The translations under genes and the position numbers were made by a program. 64,000 nucleotides of DNA, from positions 848,496-912,495 of the forward strand of contig WNKI01000001.1 in NCBI GenBank assembly GCA_015350385.1, in the 5' to 3' direction. Positions 29,524 through 41,800 of this stretch are shown here, in pieces. This DNA is from Aculops lycopersici. Lineage: Eukaryota; Arthropoda; Arachnida; Trombidiformes; Eriophyidae. Every line of letters starts with the position of its first letter. Position 1 is the stretch's first letter. The notes beneath the pieces were generated by a model, which saw only the letters and a list, made by a program, of their open reading frames with translations, was not told where the DNA came from and searched no databases.

Positions 29524-29560
<37 letters not shown>

Positions 29561-32500
29561 TAGTGGCCTCGGGATTCGGCTCAATGGAGTTAGTCCTATG
29601 GTGTTTTCTCTTCCCATCTCTTCCTCTGTAGATGTGTGTGGATGTATATAATTTGCGCATGAAACTTGCGAGCCAGTGAACCAAATTGGACTCAAACTTT
29701 GCCGAGTGCCAAAATGCTGCCATAATGTCGCTAGTAGAAACTAGCTAACCAAAAGACAGAGGAACTCGCATATATTTACAAAGTTTTGTGCGTTGGACAG
29801 TCATATTCATGGGCCTAAAATGCGATTGTCCATTGGAATGAATTTGGCGGCGAAATTGGGAAACAAGACTGCGCATTTGGTTTAGTTGTTGTGTTGCCTG
29901 CAGGCTACTCAACTAAACCGAACCGAAGTAAGCTCGACTAAACCAAGCCAAACTAAACTCACTTTGCGACTGAACCAAAGACTCGGCGTCGAATAACAAA
30001 GCCGAATGGTTGCATGGTGGAGAGAAGGGGGAGAAAGGGCAAAGGCAATTGGAGATTTCGAGTTCAAGATACCGGCTAGTGGGCCAAGTGAGCAGCACGC
30101 GCTGGAGATAAGCGCGCAACGCGGAGTAGGAGGCGACTAATTGGCGACGATGGGCGACGGTCCGTTTGTTGTTATCATTGTGGTAGTAGTCGTCTTCTTA
30201 ATACTATTCACACAAGTATAGCTCGCAATGTTTGCTATATGCGCTCGTCGTGTTTGTCTTTGTGTATATCTTGAATGTAGCACAACTCTTTCTGCTGTTA
30301 TCACAATTTTGCCATCCTGGTCGTCTTGGCAGTCGTTGTTATTGAAAGCAACTACCACACTTTCGCTGTATTAGCTCCCCGTCCGTCGGAAGTTCCCTCA
30401 GTAGCGCTATTGTCTTGTGCTCTACTCCGTTCCATTTGGCAAAATATCACTTTCCTTTGCTCGCTGGTTTTGTGTTGTGGTTGTTGTTGTTGTTGTTGTT
30501 GTTGTTTCTGTTGCTGTTGCTGTTAAGGAGCTAGCTAGCCAACTCTGCGCCTTGAAACCATGCGTTAGGTAGACGACAAGTGCGACAACTTTGCCCTCGA
30601 CTCGCCTGCTGCAACTACCGCACTGCTGCTACTACTGCTATTTGCACTCGGAAGAATGTGCCACCAGCAGTTGGTGATGGTAATAACGCGACAATCTAGT
30701 CAAGGTAAAGGAGAGGAGCCGCCGAGTTGCCTGTCAGTTGAGACGCGAGTGCGGGCGCGAGATTCTCGCTTCCAAGTTTTCGGGCGCCTGAAATACAGCG
30801 ACGACTGCGAGTGCAACGAAGAAAGAGGAGAGGAGAGGACAGATAGAAAAACTCAGCCAGACTCAACGAAACGCAACAAATGACATTCGCCCCAAGAGCA
30901 TTCGTCTTCCTCGCTTTCATTGGCCGCCGGAGCTACTGCTCTTGCAGCCAAGTTGAGTGGAGTTAATGCAAATGGATAGAGGCAATTCAAAGTGAGCGAG
31001 TGAGAGAATGAGACCTAGAGACATAAAGAGAGTGGAGGGAGAGAAAACACCGCGCGTTGGGGCCGAGATCTGAGTCAAACGGGCGAAAAGGCAGCGCCAA
31101 GATGGCAAAAGGGGAGCAAACGAAAGAGAAGTCGCTAGGTGCGCTTTAAATCGCGGTGCAAAAGTTTGAAGGCCATTGAGCGGTAGACTTCTAAGCAAAA
31201 GTTTATAATATGCGTGCCGCCACTACCACAAGCTCATTCGTTTGCTTGCTAGCCGCGATCCAAATGATCTTTTCTCGTCTAGTTCAGTTGAGTTTGGTTT
31301 GGCTTTGTCTAGTTGTTTACCAAACTCATCGTTGCAACGGCGATAGTAGCTGCCGCTCCCTTTCCCTAAGAACATCTTCGTCGTGTGTAACTCGAGCGAG
31401 TCAATGAAAACACAGCCAACTTTGCCACGAAACGAAAGGAAACGAAACGACGCGACACTCCACAAGATATCACATCTACCCTTCCACCTCTTCTTCTTCT
31501 TTTGGCCACAAGACTGTCTTTCAAATTGTAGAAAGAGTATCCGCAAAGAGTTCAGAGAAGGAATTTGTCTTTGTCGCCATCGTCGACGTAGTCCGAGTTG
31601 CTTGTCGCCTTTTGCTCAGCGGCAATCATAGCGATAGCGATAACGATAACGAAACGTCGCTCCGTCCCCAACCGACAAGTCTGTTTCGCTAGCAAACCAA
31701 AAGCCTGCGAGTTGCCAGCAAGAAGCGCCAATAGCGCAGCGCCTCTTCAAAGTCGTGAAAGATTGCTAAACATGATGAGCGATGTTGCTGCTTGCGAGAA
31801 ACTTTGACGATTCCACCAAGTCGACGGCAACCACCAGCACAAAACGAGAGCTTAGTGAGCGCGAGCCGGTAGTTGGAGCGTCGCCAGCAGTGGCAGCAGT
31901 GGCAGCAGTGGCGAGTGGTAGGCGCGCCGGAAGTGGAGGCAACGGAGCATCGTCAAGTAGCGCAGTTGGCCGAGTGTCAGTCAGAACGCGACTTAGAGAT
32001 CAAATCGCAGCGAGCAAATTAGCGGCCAGCTTATCAGTTGCATCGAGAATAGAATCAGAGTCCGCGCTTGGATTTAGTGGCGGCGACGGAAGTAGAGTTG
32101 TCTTAGAGCGAGAAGATTCAAGCAAAGAGTTTAACTGCGAGCCAACAGTGGGCGCAAGTGAAGTGGCAGCGGGGGCGAGAGTAGGAGTCGACAAGACAAC
32201 AGGTTGCCGCTTGCCGGTCGTCGAGGCTCTAGAGTTTCCGGCACGTGGGCAAATTTTTAGCGAATCCTCATCGGAGTTAATTAATCAGATCAATCAAATT
32301 GAAGTTGCAGCGGCGGCGGCAGCCGCGTCCTCGTCGTCGTTTTCATCAACCAACGCGAAGACCTTGAACGAGACACAGAATCTACCCTCGATCTATGGCC
32401 AGTTGCTCACTTTAGTCTGCGCCCTTCTCCTACTCCTCTACTCCATTCACTTCGTTCAAAGAGCGATGACAAATTTATTCAGCAAAATTCTGGGCGGCGA

Positions 32501-32866
32501 GCGGCGCCGCTCTGTGGCCTCCTCAAGTGCGTCCGGAAGTTCGAGTCAGCAACAAACCAACTCAAGCTCAACGCTTAATCGCCACCAGAATCAACACCAG
32601 AAACAAAACGCGCCCATTGCGCAATCTCAATACTCAAGCTCAATGTTGTCGCTGCCGCACAACTCCACCTCGAGTCCCACCAACGACGACAGGTTTACCA
32701 ACAACCTGTCGACGGGCAACCAGCGCCGCTCCTCCAGAACCTCAATCCACTCGCTACTTTTAAGTCTCACGGGCGGCGGTGGCGGCAGCGGAAACTATAG
32801 TAACAATAATGGTAAAGTTGGTTATAATGACGACACACATGTATATCGAATTGACAATTTAGGATT

Positions 32867-32898
<32 letters not shown>

Positions 32899-35800
32899 CG
32901 AGAAAGAAAAGAGAGGAATTTACCTGATTGTTTCCAAACGTTCCGCTCTCGATGTTCATTTCAGTTTTGATTGCTCATTTTCTCGGGGCTTAAATTGGCC
33001 AGCTAATCGAGCGGCCAAAGTCCAAGCCTCAGGATTAACACGCCAACCGCCAATTACTCAGTGACAGCTAATTGCTTCGCTCGCTAACCTGAATTTGAGG
33101 CCACCCGAAATGTTGTGGCGCCGCGCACCGCAACTCGCAGCGAAGGTAGCGAACCAATTTGTCCGCTCCGGTCGCCAGAGGGAGCGAGTTAATCAGCTAG
33201 CTACAGCAACAGCAGGTAGCGCCAATCTAGAGCAAGTGCTCACCTGAGCGGAAGTCGACTGTGAAAAATGCGTTGCTCGCTTAGAGCCAACCAGTAAAGC
33301 GGATCTCTCGCTTCGAGTAACTTGATCGATCGGTGAATCTCGTTGTTGCTGTTGCTGTTGCTGTTGCTGCTGCCACTACTACTACAGGTGCCATAACCAC
33401 CACTGCAACCACAGAGATCCAAAGCAGCTCTCTAAACGACTGCCACTCACTTGATTCTCCTTTACGAACCAGAGGCGAAGTGCTGGAGCCGAATAGTTGA
33501 GCAGCTGCTCCTCTGGCTCCCATTCGAGCAAAGCGACAGCTTGCTGCTACCTTTTTGCCCATAGCCGCTGAATTCAATGCATATTCATACGAAGAAGCCG
33601 GCGCCTGCACTTTGGGTAGCTGATTTTTGGCTCCCACTATGGAGTTGGTTAGTTGTGGTTCGCAGGTAAATTCCAGCCTCTCCTGGCAAGAGAGTGTGTC
33701 CATCTTTAGCCGATGCAGAAGTAGATGCGCCCGTTAGATAGAGGCATGCTTTGAGTCCAACTTTTGCCGCCGCCAACCCATGGAGCCAAACTTACTGACG
33801 GCCAGAGGCAATCTAGCAAATGGCTTCTGGCTCCAGTTTTGGCTGATGAAATGCATCGAATATCCCAACTCGGCTTAAAAAACACACAAATTTACCTGAG
33901 CGGCGATTGGGGCGCTAGGTGCTCGCTGGTAATAATAAATGAAGCCAATCGGCAAGCAACTCAGCTAAGTGGAGCTAGGGAGCGAATCCAATCAATCTGA
34001 TTTATTTCCTCGCTCGCCAATTGACGGCCAGTATTCATCGGCCGGAATTTAGGCACCGATTTTTGTTAGACGACCACGACCGCGCAGACGACAAAGTAAT
34101 TTCTAGGAAATTACCACTAATATCAGTCCAGTTGCTCGGCGCCAACGGACGCCACCGCCGTCGACGTCAATGTGTTTTGTGTCCGACTTTGCGCTCAATC
34201 AGTCGAATTGCCAGTACCTCCACCTTCCACTTTGCTCCAGTAAGTTGTGTCGGTTGCCACGACAGATCGTCAATTCGGACGCCCAATGATGCTGCGGTCG
34301 GTGGTTTGGTTTCGAAAGCCCTGCTAGCTTCAAAGTCTGCCTCGATCAAGACACCCAACGAGCCCCAATTACACGCCATAGTTGCTAAGTTTAGCTCTTG
34401 GCAAGTCTCCGCTGACTGCGAGACTCCACTTGGGGATTATGTCCATTTTCCCACTGGCCCCGCTTCCGTGGGTTCGATGGAGATCTCATCTCTCAATTTT
34501 ACTCCCGCTAATACATCTTCTGCACACCAACTGCACCGCCGAAGGAGGGAGCCCAAGAGGGAATTCGAGTGCTCCCTCCAATCCGATTGTCAGTGGCAGT
34601 ATTGGTTCCGCGACAAAAACGACAGCCAAGAAGATGGCTGCGGTTGCGATGCCAGTGACCCAAAGTGGCGCCAGATCCGATCCGATCTGATCCTTTTCGA
34701 TTCGATCTGAGCTGAAAGTTATGAGATAGATTTATAACAGGCCGATAATGGCATTGCTTACACCTCTACCTTTTTCGTTCCCCCTAACAGAGTGCCACTC
34801 GGCAGCCAGCAAATGATCTGCAGCTGATGTTATCATTACACAACAACAACAACAACAACAACTTCTTTTCTGCTGTTGGCATAATGAGAAACATGAGATG
34901 GGTTTATTTTTCAAGCTAAGGGCCTTTATAGTCGGACAACTGCACTTGTGTTCTGACCTCACGTTTTCCAAAAACGAATGCCGCTTAAATTTTTCAAATC
35001 CAAGTTGCGTAACAGCACAAGATCCTAGCTGGTTTCTCAGGTTCAAATAGAGCAATCAAAAGTCTTAAATGAGTCTTCCATGTTCGAATTGCAGAACTTC
35101 TTCTTCGTGTCTTGTGTGTGTGTGTGTCGCAAATCGCCGATATCAATCTAAGTTCGTTGGTTGGGCTTAAAGTGAAATGGTTGCTATTGTCGTAGTGTTG
35201 GGAAAGAGCACGTGAAAATTGAGAAATTTCCAAATATACTCGAGTGTTCTTGCTACAACAAGCTCTTACGTTTTTGTTGAGTGTGTCTCTGGAATAGGAG
35301 AACTATTTGAGAGTGGTGCTCAACTAGTCTTTTTTCAGAGGAAAAGAGGAAGTCACAAACATTCTCACCCGACGGGGATGCAGACGCCTAAAGCAACAAC
35401 AACAACAATAACAATGGCACAAGAAGAACACGAGAAGTTGTACCCAACGCGAAGAGGCATTACGACGCGAGGTGTAAGTCTAACGAGTTACCTGAGGGTT
35501 CACCCAGAGACGTTGCCGAAAGCAGTTCCATGCTCTGAATCTAACTGCTGCTATTGTGCTTGCTCACCTTCCTCTCAATCTCGCTGCCAATGAGTTGATC
35601 TCCCTCTCTCCACTAACTTGGAGAATTTGCCACCGGAAGTTGTTTGGCCAGCGGCAAGGCAAAACACTGCAGGAAGCTGCGGGATGCAAGGATATTTACG
35701 CGAACCCTGACCTCGCAAATGGCAACCTACTTGCACCCTCCCCTCACTTCCTGGTAATCAGCCGGCCAGTGGCGGTTTCCGGTGGGCAAAGGAAACGCAT

Positions 35801-38800
35801 CAGCTAGCACTTTTGCCTTCACCTGGCGAGAAAAATGCAACCTCTATCATGATGATCTGATCGCGGCAGTACGACGGGAATAACAAGAGCACCAATAACG
35901 AGAAGCGGCTAGAAAGTGAAAGAGAGAGAGAGCTAGCAAGCAAACGACGCGTTGAACTGAAAGCAACGTCGGCACCAGTTTCTGCCTCTCGAGTGCTGTT
36001 TGTTCCCAGATAGTTGAACTAAAGTCGGTAGCCCTTAGTTAGCGAGCGGTGGTACCGCCGCAGCTGGTCGTTAGATTACCTGCGGCAGCCATACAACATC
36101 AACAACAACAACAATGACGACGACGACGATCAGTCGACAACCACCGCGTTGAGTACAATAGGCGGACCCTGAAGCTGAACTAGCGCCACACGAGCACCGG
36201 GCGACGTGGCACCAAAGTTATGAAATGTCCGCTCGCCTGCCGGCTTGCCACTTACTCTGCTCCAGTTAGCTCACATGAACTTGCACCAACTCTGGCATAT
36301 AAAAGAGCGTTAGTTGCTCGACTGCCCGAGCAAATCTACCTGCCCACCTGGCTGGCTGGAGAAAAGTGATGAAAAATGATCTCGCCGGGCGAGCAATGAT
36401 TGATTAGCTCGCTCGATGGCTCCGCTGTTGGCTTGCCGCAACCGAAGCCACCACAGCTACAGAGAGCTTCCCGCTTGATGCACCTGTGCGCGTTTGCGGT
36501 TAACCGCTAGTGTGGTAGTTGTGTCAAACGGCCTACCTGAGTTTGAGCAGTTTCAGTGTGTGAGGAGCCGGCGCTACGACCTCGCGAACGAGTCTTTCTT
36601 TGTATTAATTCTCGCTCATTGGCATGGCGGTAGAGGGCAGTGGGGCGTGGTCGTCTGCGACGAGTGGGCGTGGTAGGGAACCGATCATGGATGGATAATG
36701 AATTCAATTTCTGAGTGTGTTATTCGTGTGTTGTCATTCTCTTTTTAGCTCGCCGCTTGCCCTGAGAAGAGGCTCGATTTGAGTTCGACGTGGCGAATGC
36801 ATTAATCACAACACCAAATTTATGTGGCAAATTATACAAACACACACTCGACTTAATTGTGAGAAACTCCGGGCCTGAGTCTTGATGTTGCTGCTTTCAT
36901 CAAAAAGCGTCGGCATATAGAATATGTATATACGTGTTCAAAGACAGAGGACCATGGTACTCCCATTCAACTGTTCGCAAACGCCATATGTTGTCGGCGA
37001 GTAATCCATCCAGAAACCTCAATTGCAATTGGCCAACGACGACGACGAGACAAGATCAGTCGCTGCCAAGAACAATAACTGAGCAGCCGACCTGCCAACG
37101 AGAGCAGCCCATTTAGATACACACGAGCAGCGAGATAATCATGTTAGAATTGCGACCTCTTGGTGGATGAAGAGTCTTTCAAGTGGGCTGGCCGCTGATG
37201 TTGCGACGGTTGTCGGCGGCCGGGGGTCAACGGTTGGCAGTGGTGGCGACGGTCGAGGGTGATAGCAAAGGGAGAAATTGTCCCGCTTTACGTCGCGACA
37301 AGCCGACAACATCGACATCAACGTCGGCGTCGATGTCGACATAAGCTTGTCGGCGTTGTTGGCTTGTCAGAGTTTTCGGACTCGGTTGAGGATGGGCCGA
37401 ACAGGAATAACAGCAGCTGCAGCAACAACAACGTTGAGGACTACGGCGACAACGCAAACGACAGCGACACACTGGAGGACGACGACTTGGACATACGCAG
37501 GGCGACATGCAAATGCCCTTTTGAGTGGCCCAAATATCGAGGGCGCAGAGTTCGACCAAAGTTGAGCTGCGTCGAGTTGACTGGCTCTCTCGATCTCGCG
37601 AGTGGGGCGGCCATAAGCACGCACTCGCGTCGCCTGTGTGTCCGCCGGTCGGCGGCTTGAGCCAAGCTGGGTCCAGCCGACAAGTCGGGCTGTATAATCC
37701 GGGAGTTAATGTCGGCCATTCAAGTTTGTCGTCGAGTGGCCGGTCAGCGGGTTGGTTCAGTGGAGTGACGAGCCCGAAGCCTGCTGGCCGCCAAGTGGGC
37801 GGACAGCCAACGGCGGCAGCAGCAGCAAGCGGAGTGGCCATCATCGTAGTTGTCCACTCGATTCCTTTGTGTTTGCTCCGGGTGTGCTGCTTACAGTTCA
37901 GAGTAGTAGAGAGCTGGGAGCGGACGAGCAGTCAGCGAGTGAGTGAGCGAGCATAACGCGCACGAGCGGGGCACCTAGCGACCGAGGCGCTAGGTGCGTG
38001 CGCGCCGCACAAGATCGCTCTGCGGCGGCGGCGGCGGCAGGTGGTTGCGACGTTGCTTTCGCCCTTGCCTATGCACTTGCCGATCACGCTAGTCTATTAC
38101 TCTATTCTATCGCTAGTGTACTATTAAATAAACTAAACTTTTCTCCTCGTGGAGCCGCAATGCTACAATGAGCGACCGGGACGACCACGACACGAGATCC
38201 ACTGAGAGTGCACGCGCCGCCGACCAGTGAACCCATCCAACTTCACCTCCGATCAGCACGACGCCGGGCTTCGGATTGGCGTTTGCGTTTGCCCTTGCGG
38301 CCACTCGGTGGTTGCCTGTTTGGAGTCGGCGGACTTCATTGGCTTAGCATTAGGTGAATTTGTTGCGGAAGCTGCTGCTCTCATCGGGCTGATAGTTTGG
38401 CTTCGTGGTTGTAGCAACCGAACTCTAACGGTCCAAGTCTACGAGCACTAAACTTTGTAACGATGGAGAGAGTGGAGGCAAGACTCTATATCATCAACTC
38501 AATTACGATGCTCTCGCAACTTCCAATGCTTTAAATCGTGAGTGTGAGTATGACTAGTGGTGGTTGTTGTGGTGGTTGTAGCATGCGGCGCCGCGACCTC
38601 ACTTTCTATGAGACCACAAGACCATGAGTTTGTGTGATCGAGTAGAGAGCCGCCCGGGCGATTTAGTTGAACTCGCACTCTACTCGGCCCAGCCAACCGA
38701 TTAACTGTCGCATCTGGCAACCGGCAAGCTAGTGGAGACTGCTACCCAACTAGCCAAAGGGATAGCTCAACTCTCGGGGGTTAATTTTTCAAATTTGCTC

Positions 38801-41800
38801 GCCCAAGTAAAGCGCATTCCGAATTTCTGCACCAACCTGCCATCTCAAGCCACTGGTATGATCCACTCTCTTTCCCTCCTTCTCTAGGTGGCTTCTTTCC
38901 AATTCTGATTCTCTCCCTAGAAATAGTCAAAGGAAGACAGAGAGAGAGAGAGAGAGAGACAGTTGCTTGCACCTAGTTTTTGCGCCGCTGTCGTTGGCTT
39001 TTGCGCCGAGCAACTCGAGTGCTGTAACTATTGTGATTGTTATTGTTGCTGTTGTTGTTGTTGTTGTTATGTTCGCTTACATTACTGAGTAGTTGAGTTT
39101 AGTTTACTTCTATTCAATTCTGTTGTTCTCGTGTTATGACCCATGGATTCCAAATCAGCTCAACTCAACTCCCGAAAAAACGACACTAGAGATTTCGGTG
39201 GCTGGCTGGCTAGCGGCCGACCGACTGACTGACTGGCCGACTAGCGCTCGCTGTCGGAGGCATCGAAATCGCGTGCGTGTTAAATTAATGCGTGCGCCTG
39301 AACCCGAAATGGGAGCTAGGCGCCTAGCACTAATTTTGCGCGCCTAGCTCAGGCGTTAATGGTCACACTTGCGCATTTAATTTGTGCATTGCCCGCCATG
39401 GCGACAACGATGGCGATGGCCACGGCGACAACAGTGCCGAAAAGCCCGTCATAAAAGCATGAGCCGGCTGGTTGCGTTTCTCGCAGAGGGAGTTCGAGTT
39501 GCCGGTTAGTTATCAAGTGCACAACGAGCGCTAGAAACTCGATTGAATCGTTGCCAGTCTCGGTGGTGGAGTTTGTGAAAAGGCCGGCTAGAGACAGACA
39601 AGAGACGAGGGGACAAAAAATGCACTAGACAGAGGAGTAGCGATGCGAGAGAAGAGAGGAAAGGAGAGCAGGATTGCTCGCTTGGCGATGGAGCAATCCA
39701 ATCCAATTAGTCCGACTAGCCCGCTTAGTTTGCAATGGGAGCAGCGGCAGCAGCACCAGCACCAGTAGCAACCACTTGGCGGCTAACGGAGTTTTGAGGG
39801 ACGATGACTCACATATCATCAGGAGCTTTGCGGATCCACTTTCTCTCCCTCAATCTCCAGTTTACTTTGCTTTACTCTCATCTGCTTCAACAGATTTGCG
39901 TCACACGCGACGAACAAGACGACAAGTAGTCGGCCGGACGGCGGCCACTCAGACTCTCAGTTACGCGGTTACGTCATCATTGCTAATCGGCTATTTTTTC
40001 CTCCAGTCTCCTTCCATCCAAATCCACCGGCCGACCAATAGACCGATCGAAAGATAGAGAGATAGATAGATTGATAAACCGACGTCGAGCTGGTTGCCGC
40101 GCGGGCCGCTAGTGGCGCCCACATCTCGGCTATTGTGTTTCCCCCTAAACTTGGAGCCCAACTCACAGTTGCTCATGTTGTGAAAAATTCAATTCGTTGC
40201 GGACGCGTCGGCATGTTGGCAAGCTGCTCGAATTACCAACTCAACACAACTCTCTTTCGTATAATGCGTTTGCAAGCCAAAAATCGATTCCCTTTCTCTC
40301 TCGCTTGCTGTTGGAGTTTGCCTTAAAGTGGCAAACAATTTGCTTGCTTTGGGCCCGCGACTTTCTCTCTCGAGTCTGGGATTGTATTTGTGTTTGTATG
40401 GCGCAGTGGTTGTTGTTGTGGCTGCTGCTGCTGCTGCTGCTGCTTCTGATGCTGATGTTGTTCTTTCACAATTGGTTTACATTTTATCGGAGGCAGCAGA
40501 AACGGCGACGGCGGCAATGGCGTCAATCGTGGCCAAATGATCGTCGCCTCGAATAAAACGGCATCCCCAGTGAGTTCAGTCCAAAGAGCGACGTGAAAAT
40601 GTTATTTCAATTGGCTGCTTGGTCACTCTAGAAATAGTTCAACTCTCGGCGTATGAGCTAGCTAGCTGAGTTTGCTTAGCTAGAAAGAGAAAGGGAGAGA
40701 GAGAGAAAAGACTCGCTTGCCGATGCACCAACTCAGGGGTGCCAATCGATCATAAATCCACTCCCACTTGTCGCTGCAATCGTATAAGAGCCATTCACTT
40801 CACACAGTCAACTCGAACAGGCAGCTAGCAACTCGAGCGCTGGTCGGTTGGCGCGACTTCCTGTTTGGCGGCGATGCCCCAACCGAATGGCCACGTTTAG
40901 TCGCGCACGTTCCCCAACCTAAACCTCAAACTTTTTCCCCTCTACAAACCAACAAACCAAAGGACAGACCGACCGACCGACTGACTGGCTGGCTAGTCAC
41001 TTGCAACCAATCCAAGTGGACAAAAAATAGGCTCGCTCGACTTTTCGTTCGTTGCAATACGCAGTCGTCACTCTCTTGTCTCTCCAACTGGCAGACTTTC
41101 GTTTCGGTTTTGTGGCTCGCTCTTTGAGTGTGGTTAGCTAGATCGCCAGCCATCGGTCGACCAGCCAGCCAGCATAAATCGGCCTTGATCAAATTGTACG
41201 CGTTGGTAAGCTAAAGTTGCGCTCGAGCTAAAGTGTGACTTGTGCAGCGGAAGTGGCTGTGTAAATAGACGAGCTTGTGCAGCTCCAATGCCCCTTTTAG
41301 TTGAGCAAGCAAGCAACCAACGCTTCTAGTTTAGACACAAACCTTAACACCGAAAACCCAGGGGCATAAACTAGAGAGTAAACACATTGTGTTAGCATTA
41401 GCAACCAGACCACAACAACCGCCACCACCTCGCGCCTCCTTCCGTCCCCTCGTCTTGTCTAGCTTTCGACCAGCACCAATATTGGAACCTGCGAGGATAG
41501 GGAACGATCGGAAATTGCTCCTCTCTTTTTGACCTAAAGTCTTTCGCTCGTTTGGTTCCGTTGAGTACGGGCAACGAAATGGCGAGCACTGACGACATCA
41601 ATTTCCATCCCTCAATCTAGAGTAGAGCAGCAAGCAAAGTACCAATTATTTCGCATCAATGAGCCCACTTGTCGGCAGATTGCCATCTAGCAGGCAACTT
41701 TCCCCCATTCTCCCCCTCTGATTCTTGCTCTCTTGGATCTTTCCTGCATCGCAATCTAAAGATTGGATCGAAATAATGCTACCGACGCTGAGGAAGACAC

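Noticed and set aside
29147..29723. Minus-strand Ser-Leu / Thr-Tyr-Val-Arg proteins
   Set aside because: They run through (GA)n, (GTAC)n and the N gap; purely repeat-derived.
34021..34710. 229-codon frame in CaMKII intron 2
   Set aside because: No ATG start, no recognisable domain, mixed composition, no good splice context. A frame of this length is only mildly unlikely by chance over six frames of 64 kb.
37227..37844. 205-codon minus-strand frame
   Set aside because: Lies in a GC-rich island where stop codons are scarce, has overlapping open frames on both strands, and is Cys/Arg/Pro-rich without a motif.
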